Assembly: GCF_017498485.1 (NCBI RefSeq)
Contig: NZ_CP071795.1
Coordinates: 434,001 to 498,000 of the forward strand
Direction of reading: 5' to 3'
Length of the DNA stretch: 64,000 bases
Source of the DNA: Polaribacter batillariae
Lineage (GTDB): Bacteria; Bacteroidota; Bacteroidia; Flavobacteriales; Flavobacteriaceae
Below, piece after piece: positions 8,579-16,160 of the stretch (within the stretch, counting starts at the first letter, position 1; the number at the start of each line of letters is the position of its first letter). The translations under genes and the position numbers were made by a program. The notes beneath the pieces were generated by a model. That model was not told the DNA's origin and made no database searches. It saw only the letters and a program-made list of their open reading frames with translations.

Positions 8579-9187
8579 CTACTGCACCTTAATAGAACAA
8601 CCAATAGCACGTGTTTCTGTTTTTTCTACTTTTTTTCCAGCTAATAAAGCATCCACAGCATTTTCTACATATTTTTCTGTAACTGCATCTGGATTTCTAG
8701 AACTGTTATCAATCGCACCAATGTATTGTACTTTCATGTCTTTTTTAGTCACAATGTAAACATGCGGAGTTTTTGTGGCTCCGAATTTTGGATACACTTT
8801 TTGCCCGTCGTCAAATAAATACGGAAACGTAAATCCTTTTTCGGTTGCTCTTTCTTTCATTTTTTCGAAACTATCACCAGAAACTGCTGTAGGGTCATTA
8901 GGGTTAATCGCAATTACTGGAAAGCCTGCTTTTTTGTATTTTTGGTCTAAAGCAATAATTCTATCTTCGTTTGCTACGGAATACGGACAAGTATTACAGG
9001 TAAAAATGATTATAAAACCTTTTGCAGACGTGTAATCTGACAAAGAAACCATTTTATTATCGATATTTTTTAATCGAAAATCTTCAATTTTATCTCCTAC
9101 TTTATAACCGTCTTTTTTATCAGTTTTTATGGTAAATGCCGTTAAAGCAAATACATACAGTACTATTATTGCTTTTGTAAATTTCAT
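8579..9187 (-). CDS. Exported thioredoxin-fold protein (redoxin/AhpC-TSA type)
   Basis: 202 aa with an N-terminal signal/anchor (residues 1-20) and a thioredoxin fold of the AhpC/TSA type: VGDKIEDFRLKNIDNK, then FTCNTCPYS with Cys64 and Cys67 as the putative active pair, and the cis-Pro region ATKTPHVYIV. The C-terminus ends in a further Cys (AIGCSIK). Likely a periplasmic thiol-disulfide or peroxide-handling protein. It lies 5 bases downstream of the TlpA-like gene on the same strand, which indicates one operon. Confidence 0.85.
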   Translation of the reverse strand: MKFTKAIIVLYVFALTAFTIKTDKKDGYKVGDKIEDFRLKNIDNKMVSLSDYTSAKGFIIIFTCNTCPYSVANEDRIIALDQKYKKAGFPVIAINPNDPTAVSGDSFEKMKERATEKGFTFPYLFDDGQKVYPKFGATKTPHVYIVTKKDMKVQYIGAIDNSSRNPDAVTEKYVENAVDALLAGKKVEKTETRAIGCSIKVQ

Positions 9188-9192
9188 TTTTT

Positions 9193-9729
9193 CTAAGGAT
9201 TTAAAAAGGTTTGTACTTCTTTTTCTAACGTTTCGTATTTAAAAGACTGTTCGTAAAACATTCTCTTATTTTTACTATAAATTAAGGTGGCTGGTATGGC
9301 TCCAGACCAGTTTTTGTCAATTGCTTTTATCCAAACATCTTCGTTTACATCGTCTAATAAAATTACTTCTGATTGTAAATTTTTCTTTTGAATAAAAGGA
9401 ATTAGTTTTTTTTCTGCTTGTTTCGGAAAATCTAAACTCACTAAAATAACCTCTACATTTTTACCTGCATATTGCTTACCCAATTTTTCGAAGTATGGCA
9501 ATTCCTTTACACAAGGGCCACACCAAGTTGCCCAAAAATTAATAACGTAAATTTTATCGTCCTTTTTTTCTAACAAAGGTTTTAGCTCACTATAATTGTA
9601 AGATTTTACTGTTATTTTATTTTCTTGTACAACAGTTTCTTTTTCAACTTCTTTTTTTGCCACACTTTCTTTCTTGCAAGAAAAAGACATCGCTACAAAA
9701 AGACCTACAAATAATACTTTCCACTTCAT
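9193..9729 (-). CDS. TlpA-family thiol-disulfide oxidoreductase, lipoprotein
   Basis: 178 aa. Signal peptide with lipobox SFSC (Cys18), a Glu/Lys-rich linker, then a thioredoxin fold with the classic WCGPC (Cys70, Cys73) and the cis-Pro block GAIPATLIY. TlpA/ResA-like proteins reduce periplasmic disulfides, for example in cytochrome c maturation. First gene of a two-gene operon with the redoxin gene. The pairing suggests a shared electron-transfer role, which is an inference. Confidence 0.88.
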   Translation of the reverse strand: MKWKVLFVGLFVAMSFSCKKESVAKKEVEKETVVQENKITVKSYNYSELKPLLEKKDDKIYVINFWATWCGPCVKELPYFEKLGKQYAGKNVEVILVSLDFPKQAEKKLIPFIQKKNLQSEVILLDDVNEDVWIKAIDKNWSGAIPATLIYSKNKRMFYEQSFKYETLEKEVQTFLNP

Positions 9730-9784
9730 TTATTAAAATTACGAATAAATTAAATAAGTTGTTAGTATTTAACGCATCCTTAAC

Positions 9785-9960
9785 AAATAAAGTGGTAGAT
9801 GAGATTTAAACACGAATTTCACGGCTTCACAAGTGTTGTGTGGGTTTTCCACGAAGTTTCACAGAAAACTACAAAAAGATTCGCAGAGTAGAGTATTTTT
9901 TTCTGGAGCTTGTATTGAGCAGAGTCGAAATAAGAATTAAAGGGGATTTAAAAAGAGTGC
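9785..9960. repeat. Degenerate flavobacterial intergenic repeat
   Basis: The 234-base spacer between the TlpA gene and the nuclease gene holds phrases such as ACACGAATTTCACGG and GAAGTTTCACAG. They recur in looser form at 3570-3640, 18805-18860 and 55655-55700. I see no supported gene here; the 65-aa frame at 9840 looks spurious. Confidence 0.35.
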
Positions 9961-9963
9961 TAT

Positions 9964-10746
9964 CTAGCAAAAAATATCATTCAATATTTTTGCCAATCGA
10001 ATTCCCCCTACTTGTAATTGATTTCTTACGGTTTTAAAATGGTCGTAAGAATATCTATAACGTAAATTTTCGCCTACTTTAACAGATTTATAAATTTCTC
10101 TGGTTAACACATGCACTTCGTTTACCCAATCTTCAATAGTTCCTTTTTCTATGGCTTTAATTTGTTTTTTAGATAAATCTTTTGCGTTGTCTGCCAATTC
10201 TAAATAACTCATATTCCATTCTTCAATCATTTTTGTGTCCCAAACTGCGTGCAAATTGGTTCCTTTTCCAAACCATTGAACTTGAATGGTATTTCCTCCT
10301 TTGTCTTCTTTTTGCCCAATATGCATAGGCTGATGTAAATCGCCTACAAAATGAATCAACAATTTTAAATAAAATGCTCTGTCTTTATCTGAACTTTTTT
10401 TATCCTTTAAAACTGCAATGCACTTTTTTATTCCGGTTACTAAATCGCCTTTCGGATTTTTCTCTGCTTCTGCATATGTTTGGTTTAAATCCATATTTAC
10501 ATAATGCCATGGAAAAAATTCGCTGTATTTTCTATCGGACTTTATTTCATCTGCAAATGTAGATACAAAAGCCAAGCTCTCGCCTTTTAACAATTTGTCT
10601 ATTTTCTTTTTTGCTCTTCTTTTTAAATATTTTTCGGCAATTTTTCCAGTGGCTCTATGGCCATTTTGCCCCCAAAAGAAAGTTTCTTCTGTAGCTGGTT
10701 TCGAAAAGAAAAGGAAAGACAATAGAACTGCGATTTTAAGTTTCAT
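9964..10746 (-). CDS. S1/P1-type zinc nuclease, exported
   Basis: 260 aa. A signal peptide precedes FFWGQNGHRATGKIAEKYL, where Trp25 and His30 match the N-terminal zinc ligands of the S1/P1 family. Further ligands are Asp66 (TFADEIK), His132 and Asp136/His138/His142 in LIHFVGDLHQPMH, and His166/Asp170 in NLHAVWD. These trinuclear-zinc enzymes degrade single-stranded DNA and RNA outside the cytoplasm, probably for nutrient or phosphate scavenging. All core ligands are present, so the enzyme is probably active. Monocistronic, divergent from the SPFH gene. Confidence 0.93.
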   Translation of the reverse strand: MKLKIAVLLSFLFFSKPATEETFFWGQNGHRATGKIAEKYLKRRAKKKIDKLLKGESLAFVSTFADEIKSDRKYSEFFPWHYVNMDLNQTYAEAEKNPKGDLVTGIKKCIAVLKDKKSSDKDRAFYLKLLIHFVGDLHQPMHIGQKEDKGGNTIQVQWFGKGTNLHAVWDTKMIEEWNMSYLELADNAKDLSKKQIKAIEKGTIEDWVNEVHVLTREIYKSVKVGENLRYRYSYDHFKTVRNQLQVGGIRLAKILNDIFC

Positions 10747-10800
10747 TAGTAAAAATATTTATAATTCTGTGCGAAGTTATAAAAATAAATACATCATTAT

Positions 10801-10832
10801 TTGGAAATATCAAAAAATTATTTATATCTTTA
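10801..10832 (+). promoter_or_regulatory. Bacteroidetes-type promoter of the SPFH operon (near-consensus)
   Basis: TTG at 10801-10803, a 21-base spacer, then TATCTTTA at 10825-10832, one base away from TANNTTTG. It lies 36 bases upstream of the ATG at 10869. Confidence 0.5.
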
Positions 10833-10868
10833 TGATATCAAATTAATATCATTTTAAATCAACTACAC

Positions 10869-11729
10869 ATGAAAGCAGAGAAAATTATCAAACTTGCAAA
10901 CGGTTACTTAATGTTAGTAATTATTACTGTATTATTTTTTGGAGGAATAATTATGGTTATTAAAACCGAAAACCCTCTTTATCTATTGGCTACTTTGGTC
11001 GGTTTTATTGGTTTCTTTGGGTTTATTCTCGTAAACCCAAATACTTCTAAAGTTATTTTATTATTTGGAAAATACGTTGGAACGATAAAAGACAACGGTT
11101 TATACTGGGCAAATCCTTTATACAGAAAAAAAACGATTTCTTTAAGAGCAAGCAATTTCGATAGCGAGCGTTTAAAAGTAAACGACAAATTAGGAAATCC
11201 AATTATGATTTCTACCATTTTAGTTTGGAGAGTTACAAATACCTACAAAGCCGCTTTTGATGTAGATAATTACGAGAATTTTGTACGCGTACAAACAGAT
11301 GCTGCTGTTCGTAAATTGGCAAGTATGTATCCTTATGACAATTTTGCTGATGAAGGTCATGATGAAGATATTACACTACGTTCTAGCGTTAACGAAGTTT
11401 CTGAAGCCTTAGAAAAAGAAATTGACGAACGTTTAACAATCGCTGGAATTGAAGTTTTAGAAGCAAGAATTGGTTATTTAGCGTACGCTAACGAAATTGC
11501 TTCTGCCATGTTAAAAAGACAGCAAGCAACTGCAATTGTTGCTGCAAGACATAAAATTGTGCAAGGTGCAGTAGAAATGGTAGAAATGGCTTTGGAAGAA
11601 TTGAATAAAAAACAAATTGTAGAGTTAGATGAAGAGCGTAAAGCTGCCATGGTTAGTAATTTATTAGTTATTTTATGCGGTGACAAAGAAGCCTCACCTG
11701 TTGTAAATGCTGGAACTTTGAGTCATTAA
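10869..11729 (+). CDS. SPFH/band 7 (stomatin-prohibitin) membrane protein
   Basis: 286 aa. Two N-terminal membrane helices (about 13-32 and 38-55) are followed by an SPFH/band 7 domain (FGKYVGTIKDNGLYWANPLY, ISTILVWRV, VQTDAAVRKLASMYPYDNF). The C-terminal helix (RQQATAIVAARHKIVQGAVEM) is likely to oligomerise. Such proteins scaffold membrane microdomains and guard membrane proteases; the exact role is not known. It heads a plus-strand group ending with the Arc-type protein at 13391, an order I recall from other Bacteroidota. Confidence 0.9.
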   Translation: MKAEKIIKLANGYLMLVIITVLFFGGIIMVIKTENPLYLLATLVGFIGFFGFILVNPNTSKVILLFGKYVGTIKDNGLYWANPLYRKKTISLRASNFDSERLKVNDKLGNPIMISTILVWRVTNTYKAAFDVDNYENFVRVQTDAAVRKLASMYPYDNFADEGHDEDITLRSSVNEVSEALEKEIDERLTIAGIEVLEARIGYLAYANEIASAMLKRQQATAIVAARHKIVQGAVEMVEMALEELNKKQIVELDEERKAAMVSNLLVILCGDKEASPVVNAGTLSH

Positions 11730-11732
11730 TTA

Positions 11733-11746
11733 CAGTTAGCAGTTAG
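11733..11746. repeat. Two heptamer units (CAGTTAG)
   Basis: CAGTTAG is repeated twice, starting 3 bases after the SPFH stop codon. It is the shortest member of the AGTNNNN array family seen at 771, 16084, 18124 and 36141. Confidence 0.6.
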
Positions 11747-11964
11747 CAAAAATAAAAAATATAACTGTCATTTCAACATTAGAAGAAGTCTCTAATTTGA
11801 TACTAAATATAAAAAGTAAAAGAATACAAAGTAGTTACCTTAAAATAAGAATTAGAAATCGAGTTCAAAAATTGGAAGATTTATTAAATCAATATGCCAG
11901 AGAAGGTTGGGCTTTAAAAGAAATGCCAACCAATTGGAATACTATTTGTACTAGAAAGAGATAA
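11740..11964 (+). pseudogene. DUF4177-like fragment without a good start
   Basis: An open frame runs from after a TAG at 11735-11737 to TAA 11962-11964. Its end reads VQKLEDLLNQYAREGWALKE, which resembles the C-terminal half of DUF4177 proteins (LNxxxxEGWEL). There is no ATG; a TTG at 11797 is the first possible start, and no family N-terminus precedes it. It sits inside the SPFH-Arc operon. Either a small gene with a TTG start or, more likely, a 5'-degraded remnant. Confidence 0.4.
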
Positions 11965-11975
11965 AAACAGATAAA

Positions 11976-12473
11976 ATGAAAGTTTTTATAGAAGAGCAAC
12001 GTTTTACCCAAACATGGCTAATTGTATTAATGGCAGTGAGTTTAATTGTTCCTTTATACGTTATGGGAAAAGAGTTTTTTAATGAAAACTCTAATATGAG
12101 TTCCATAGAATTTATTGTAACCATTTTAGCAATTGTTTTTTCTGTAGGATTCATCTTTCTATTCAAACTAAAAACCAGAATTGATGAAGTTGGAATTCAT
12201 TATCAATTTTTACCTTTTCATTTTAATTATAAAATTATCAAATGGAATGAAATTGAAAAAGCTACTGTAAGAATTTACGATCCAATAGGAGAATATGGTG
12301 GTTGGGGCTTAAAAGGTGGTGCTTTTTGGAACAAAGGAAAAGGAAAATGTATAAATGTTTCTGGTGATATTGGCATTCAATTAGAGTTAAAAAATGGAAA
12401 AAAATTATTAATTGGAACTCAAAAAAAAGAAGAAGCAACTCAGGTTTTAAAAAAATATATAAATAATGATTAG
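11976..12473 (+). CDS. Two-helix membrane protein with PH-like tail (DUF6141-like)
   Basis: 165 aa. Two membrane helices (about 12-30 and 44-62) are followed by a beta-rich cytoplasmic part (RIDEVGIHYQFLPF, IIKWNEIEKATVRIYDP, GDIGIQLELKNGKKLLIGTQ) that looks like a bacterial PH-type domain. Function unknown. The stop overlaps the next gene by 8 bases, so it is translationally coupled to the hydrolase. Family name is from memory of the pattern and is less sure than the topology. Confidence 0.7.
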   Translation: MKVFIEEQRFTQTWLIVLMAVSLIVPLYVMGKEFFNENSNMSSIEFIVTILAIVFSVGFIFLFKLKTRIDEVGIHYQFLPFHFNYKIIKWNEIEKATVRIYDPIGEYGGWGLKGGAFWNKGKGKCINVSGDIGIQLELKNGKKLLIGTQKKEEATQVLKKYINND

Positions 12474-13389
12474 AATTATAACATATTTAGCGATATCCAT
12501 TTTAGGTGTTTTTGTTTCGAATGCACAAATAAAATCCGAAGAAATTACCATTAATAATCAAGTAATTCAATTACCTGGAACTTTAACTTTTTCTGAAGAA
12601 AAAACACCTTTAATTATTTGGGTGCATGGTTCTGGAAATGTAGATAGAAATGGAAATCAAACTGGTACACCTGTAAAAGCGAATTATATAAAACAATTTA
12701 GAGACGCTGTAAATAAAAATAATATTGCTTTTTTTAGTTATGATAAAAGAACAGCCAATACTAAAAACAAAGAGTTTTTAAAAGATACTCAAATAAAAGA
12801 TTTTGTTTTTGATGTTCAAGAAATAATCAACCATTTTAAAAATGACAAACGTTTTACAAAAATCATTTTAGTTGGTCATAGCCAAGGTTCTTTAATAGCA
12901 ATGTTCGCTTTAGAAAATGTAGATAAATACATTTCTATTGCTGGTACTGGAGAAGCTATAGATAAAACTATTGTAAAACAAATTGGTAAAAACAACCCAA
13001 CTTTGGCTGAAGCAGCACAAGAACAATTTGATTCTTTAAGGGTTAATGGTAAAATTTCAGTTGTAAACCCATTTTTAATAAGTGTGTTTGCAAAACCAAA
13101 TCAACCTTTTCTATTATCTTGGATGCAGTTAAATCCTATTGAAGAAATAAAAAAAATAGAAATTCCTACATTAATTATAAATGGCGATAAAGATTTACAA
13201 GTAAGTGTTGAAGATGCAAAACGTTTAAATGAAGCAAACAAAAAAGCTGAATTGGTAATTATTAAAAACATGAATCATGTTTTAAAAACAATTGAAAAAG
13301 ACGAAGACAATATGAAGTCTTACTATTCAGCAGCATATCCTATTTCAAAAAAACTCATTGAAACAATTGTTCAATTTGTAAAAAAATAA
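12466..13389 (+). CDS. Exported alpha/beta hydrolase
   Basis: 307 aa. A signal peptide (1-20, ending SNAQ) is followed by an alpha/beta hydrolase fold. The oxyanion region is IIWVHGSGNVDRNG, the nucleophile elbow is VGHSQGS (Ser about residue 142), the acid is in INGDKDLQVS and the base in NMNHVLK. Related to the serine aminopeptidase S33/BAAT group; the substrate cannot be told. It overlaps the membrane protein gene upstream and is followed one base later by the Arc-type gene. Confidence 0.85.
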   Translation: MIRIITYLAISILGVFVSNAQIKSEEITINNQVIQLPGTLTFSEEKTPLIIWVHGSGNVDRNGNQTGTPVKANYIKQFRDAVNKNNIAFFSYDKRTANTKNKEFLKDTQIKDFVFDVQEIINHFKNDKRFTKIILVGHSQGSLIAMFALENVDKYISIAGTGEAIDKTIVKQIGKNNPTLAEAAQEQFDSLRVNGKISVVNPFLISVFAKPNQPFLLSWMQLNPIEEIKKIEIPTLIINGDKDLQVSVEDAKRLNEANKKAELVIIKNMNHVLKTIEKDEDNMKSYYSAAYPISKKLIETIVQFVKK

Positions 13390-13390
13390 C

Positions 13391-13555
13391 ATGGCAAAAA
13401 AGAAAGCTTTCGCGTTGCGAGTTAACGAAGATATGATAAAAGCCATTGAAAAATGGGCTTCAGATGAATTTCGTTCTACTAACGGACAAATAGAATGGAT
13501 GCTAATGCAAGCTTTAAAAGACGCAAAAAGAGCACCTAAAAAGAAAGAAAAATAA
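13391..13555 (+). CDS. Arc-family DNA-binding protein (54 aa)
   Basis: 54-aa ribbon-helix-helix protein: MAKKKAFALRVNEDMIKA, then IEKWASDEFRSTNGQIEWML and a basic tail. This matches the small Arc-family DNA-binding domain proteins that accompany SPFH operons in Bacteroidota. It probably dimerises and could regulate this operon, which is an inference. The ATG lies one base after the hydrolase stop. The gene is short, but its fit to the RHH pattern and its operon position are convincing. Confidence 0.8.
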   Translation: MAKKKAFALRVNEDMIKAIEKWASDEFRSTNGQIEWMLMQALKDAKRAPKKKEK

Positions 13556-13730
13556 CCTTAACAATAGATTACTAATACGTAATTTTCGTTTTAAAACAGA
13601 TAAGCATTTTACCCTTTGTCTTTTGGTGCAAGTTGATAATTATTGACTAAAACAGAAGCTGAGATTTGAAGGATTTTTTCTAATTCTCTAATATACCAAC
13701 AATAAATTATATACGACTTGGCAACTGGCT

Positions 13731-14048
13731 TTATTTAGTTCGTTTTATTTTTGGAGGATTTTGTCTCGTATCAAAAACGTCATTAATTTCAACCCTATTT
13801 TCACTTTCGTTTATCCAATAAATTACTTTGTAATTTTTATAAACTAAATACCTAAACTCTTGTTTTCGTTGTTTAAGAAGTTCTTCAGTTTGTCCAATTT
13901 TTGGTTGTTGTTTTAACTTCAGAGTTTCTTCGTAAATTGCATTAACAATTTTTTTTGCAACGGTAACGCTCGCTTTTTTCTTGTAATATTTAAAAATATT
14001 TTCTAACTCTTTTTCGCTAAATTCAGTCCAAAAAATAGTTAATTCCAT
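13731..14048 (-). CDS. RelE/ParE-type toxin
   Basis: 105 aa, RelE/ParE superfamily: FWTEFSEKELENIFKYYKKK at the N-terminus, PKIGQTEELL in the middle and EFRYLVYKNYKVIYWINE followed by VEINDVFDTRQNP at the C-terminus, all typical of ParE-like toxins. Members inhibit gyrase (ParE) or cut mRNA (RelE); which applies here cannot be told. It overlaps the upstream antitoxin by 10 bases, so the antitoxin is made first. No sign of decay. Confidence 0.88.
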   Translation of the reverse strand: MELTIFWTEFSEKELENIFKYYKKKASVTVAKKIVNAIYEETLKLKQQPKIGQTEELLKQRKQEFRYLVYKNYKVIYWINESENRVEINDVFDTRQNPPKIKRTK

Positions 14049-14281
14049 TCTTCGATTTTGGATTTTAAGTCACCAGCACTTATTAATCTTCCGTTTTCAG
14101 AGTCTTCCATAGACTTATCAATTCGATTATTGAACTCCTCAACAGTCATTGGTTTAAATTCATCTGGATTTGATGAGTAATCTTCTTTTCTTAATATGGC
14201 TTCAAGTCTAGAAATTAAATCCTCACTTTTAACTTTAAGAAAATCTTGTATAAACTCTATTTTTCGCGTTTGAATATCCAT
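14039..14281 (-). CDS. Antitoxin of the RelE/ParE-type module
   Basis: 80 aa, acidic and mostly helical (EFIQDFLKVKSEDLISRLEA, then FKPMTVEEFNNRIDKSMEDS). This is the pattern of Bacteroidota antitoxins encoded directly before ParE toxins; the N-terminal half probably binds DNA or dimerises and the C-terminal half masks the toxin. It has its own promoter at 14299-14330. Call rests on position, size and composition. Confidence 0.8.
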   Translation of the reverse strand: MDIQTRKIEFIQDFLKVKSEDLISRLEAILRKEDYSSNPDEFKPMTVEEFNNRIDKSMEDSENGRLISAGDLKSKIEEWN

Positions 14282-14298
14282 ATATTTAAATATTTTAT

Positions 14299-14330
14299 CA
14301 AAGATACAAATTTTTCATTTTTATATTCAA
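14299..14330 (-). promoter_or_regulatory. Promoter of the ParE-type toxin-antitoxin operon
   Basis: Read on the minus strand: TTG (14328-14330), a 21-base spacer, then TATCTTTG (14299-14306), a full match to TANNTTTG. It lies 18 bases upstream of the antitoxin ATG. Confidence 0.7.
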
Positions 14331-14369
14331 TATTTTTCAATCGGTAATGTTTTTTAGCTTATTGGCAAC

Positions 14370-14712
14370 GTCTTTATGTATGGAAAACAGCAGGATAAAA
14401 ATGCTATGACTTTCAATTTTTTAATTTATTAATAAGGATAGCAGAAAAGCAATTACTTTTATATTATATTTTTCCAAAAATAGTCTTGCTTAAACGCAGA
14501 CCTTTAGAATTTTTGATTTTAATAATTGCTGTTTCCACAACTCTATATTTGTAATTACAAAGTTGTTACGAACTATTTAATTCGCAAAGTTTTTTTGTAT
14601 TAATAACAACGAATTTGTGTATGATTAGTGGCGTGTTTTAAGCACCTAATTTAGCAAATATAAACCGAATAGAAAATCCGTAAGAATTTTCGTAAGTAGG
14701 CTTGAACTAGCA
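14370..14712. other. Gene-free spacer with an attC-like folded sequence
   Basis: No supported gene lies here. The right part (14631-14733, running into the end of higA) can fold into an interrupted hairpin. Paired arms are CGTGT (14632) with ACACG (14717), AAGC..CTA (14640) with TAGGCTT (14697), and GAAAAT (14672) with ATTTTC (14686). GTTGGGC at 14727 matches the integron core pattern GTTRRRY. This resembles an attC site but was recognised only by eye. Confidence 0.35.
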
Positions 14713-15324
14713 TTATACACGGCTTTGTTGGGCAATATAATTTTCTAAATTTAAATCCTTTTTCGTTAATTTAATTCGGTTTTTTGGAATTGATTTTAAA
14801 GTTTTTCTTATGTGTAAAACTTTTTCTTCTTTTATAAAAGTTGGAATTAAATTTTCAAGTTCAATTTTGAATAAACGATTTATAATTATCAAATCTTCTT
14901 TCGAAAATGGTCTTATTCCGTTTATTAATTCAGAAACATAGCCTTTTCTATGACCTAAAATTTTCGCCAAGTCAGTTTGGTTTAAACCGCTTTCTTTTAG
15001 TTTTTTACGAATAATCTCCTTTCTTTTAGAGTAAAAATTACTTTCCGCTTGTACAATTTGTTCTGCTAAATCACTTTCCTTAATTTGTTCATTAGTAATA
15101 TTCTCACTGCTTGGCCAATTCTTATCTTCATAATCTTTTATTAATTTTGATAAGTGTTTTCTCAAAACTTGATAAGATTTATTTTCTTTAGCTAAAACTC
15201 TCAATTTTAGGAATAAATTGGTTGCTTTTTCAACTTCTAACTCACTATTCAAAGAGCTAATTTTTTCTATATTTTGAATTGAAAATTTTTCCATAATTAA
15301 ATCAAATTGTGGTTTTTCAACCAT
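14713..15324 (-). CDS. higA: HigA-type antitoxin, XRE family
   Basis: 203 aa. The N-terminal two thirds is helical, and an XRE helix-turn-helix spans about residues 108-165 (RKKLKESGLNQTDLAKILG, then KGYVSELINGIRPFSKEDLI). Such HigA antitoxins neutralise HigB and repress their own operon. Its start overlaps the 3' end of the toxin frame by 28 bases, the usual toxin-first order of higBA. The last codons (NYIAQQ) lie within a 16-base sequence that recurs inverted upstream of the toxin. Intact. Confidence 0.85.
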   Translation of the reverse strand: MVEKPQFDLIMEKFSIQNIEKISSLNSELEVEKATNLFLKLRVLAKENKSYQVLRKHLSKLIKDYEDKNWPSSENITNEQIKESDLAEQIVQAESNFYSKRKEIIRKKLKESGLNQTDLAKILGHRKGYVSELINGIRPFSKEDLIIINRLFKIELENLIPTFIKEEKVLHIRKTLKSIPKNRIKLTKKDLNLENYIAQQSRV

Positions 15325-15638
15325 TTTTCTACTGTTTTTTTATTTCCTTTAAATGTTTTATCATATTCTTGATGATTTCCTGTCCAAACAATTGTAGCTT
15401 CTAAATCGTCAAATACGATTAAAATCATTGTCCTGTGAATACTAATGTTAAAGAAATAGAAGCCTTCCGAATGAACATTATCAGCGTCAGGTCTAGCTTC
15501 TTTTATTTCAAGAGGATTTTTCCATTCTGCCTTTTCAATATCTTCAATTAGTTTCTTAATTGCTTCAGACAGCTTTTTATTTCCTTGATTCTTTTTTTCA
15601 AGTTTTAAAAGCTTTCTTTTGTTTAGTAAATTTAAAGT
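15297..15638 (-). pseudogene. higB: HigB-type toxin without a usable start codon
   Basis: An open frame upstream of and overlapping higA encodes a full HigB-like body: RKLLKLEKKNQGNKKL, then DADNVHSEGFYFFNISIHR, IVWTGNHQEYDKTFKGNKK and VEKWLKNHN. The frame opens after TGA (15639-15641) and has no ATG, GTG or TTG before the conserved region. In family alignment by eye the start Met falls on a TTA codon (15633-15635). A CTG much further in would lose about 20 residues. The toxin is therefore probably silenced while the antitoxin is intact. A rare start codon cannot be excluded. Confidence 0.65.
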
Positions 15639-15646
15639 TCAAATAA

Positions 15647-15666
15647 TTTACTGCAAATACAGTAAA
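15647..15666. promoter_or_regulatory. Palindromic operator candidate upstream of higBA
   Basis: TTTACTGCAAATACAGTAAA has 7-base perfect arms and a 6-base centre, 9 bases upstream of the toxin frame. XRE-type HigA proteins autorepress by binding such palindromes over their promoter, so this is a good candidate for the HigA site. Confidence 0.55.
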
Positions 15667-15774
15667 AAAGTTCCACTTATTATAGAACTATATTTTCGTT
15701 CTTTTATATTGTCCAACAATTATTATAAGAATACTCCCGATTATTTTTACCAAACTATTTTTTGATAAAATTAC

Positions 15775-16071
15775 CTAAACCAGCAATAATTTTTCTACAA
15801 GTTCATCTCCCAATTCTTCATTCATCAATTTTATAATTTTTTCTTTTCCATAGCCTAATTCTTCTCGTAAAACAGAAGACGTTAAACTAATTATTAACGT
15901 TTTATTTTGCAGTTTTACAGAGGTAGTATGGATGGCAACTCCTGGTCCCATCATTTTTGTCCAAGCTTCTTCTACTCTAATTTTTTGCATTCCTTTGCTT
16001 AAATTATTCTCTTTAATAAAATGCTGCATTAAATCTTTTACCGAAAAAGAATCGTTCTCTCTTTTTGACAT
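15775..16071 (-). CDS. DUF721 (DciA-like) protein
   Basis: 98 aa. VKDLMQHFIKENNLSKGMQ, VEEAWTKMMGPGVAIHTTSVKL and LIISLTSSVLREELGYGKEKI match the DUF721 domain, related to DciA, a loader of the DnaB helicase in many bacteria. It follows recF on the same strand, a common arrangement in Bacteroidota, which supports a role in replication or repair. Separated from recF by a heptamer array. Confidence 0.85.
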   Translation of the reverse strand: MSKRENDSFSVKDLMQHFIKENNLSKGMQKIRVEEAWTKMMGPGVAIHTTSVKLQNKTLIISLTSSVLREELGYGKEKIIKLMNEELGDELVEKLLLV

Positions 16072-16083
16072 GAATTAGTTTTT

Positions 16084-16117
16084 AGTACTGAGTATTGAGT
16101 ATTGAGTATTGAGTATA
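16084..16117. repeat. Heptamer array (AGTATTG units)
   Basis: AGTACTG, three AGTATTG units and a partial AGTATAA lie between the 3' end of recF and the start of the DUF721 gene. It shares the AGTNNNN pattern of the other arrays in the window although the variable four bases differ. Confidence 0.85.
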
Positions 16118-16160
16118 AAATTGCCTTAGAACTTTGTGAGAAAAAACCTCTAACTTTTAA

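Larger units (their letters stand above)
13718..14369. repeat. Direct repeat TTGGCAAC bracketing the ParE module
   Basis: The 8-mer TTGGCAAC occurs at 13718-13725 and at 14362-14369, on either side of the toxin-antitoxin pair 13731-14281. A similar core (TTGTTGGGCAA) lies at 14725. These may be boundaries of a mobile cassette, but an 8-mer alone is weak evidence. Confidence 0.35.
14725..15719. repeat. 16-base inverted repeat bracketing higBA
   Basis: TTGTTGGGCAATATAA at 14725-14740 and its reverse complement with one mismatch, TTATATTGTCCAACAA, at 15704-15719 enclose the toxin-antitoxin pair. Each contains a GTTRRRY match (GTTGGGC; GTTGGAC on the minus strand), as expected at the two edges of an integron cassette. 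No transposase or integrase is inside. Confidence 0.55.

Noticed and set aside
9840..10037. 65-aa gene between the TlpA and nuclease genes
   Set aside because: The frame runs through degenerate repeat sequence and into the nuclease gene on the other strand.
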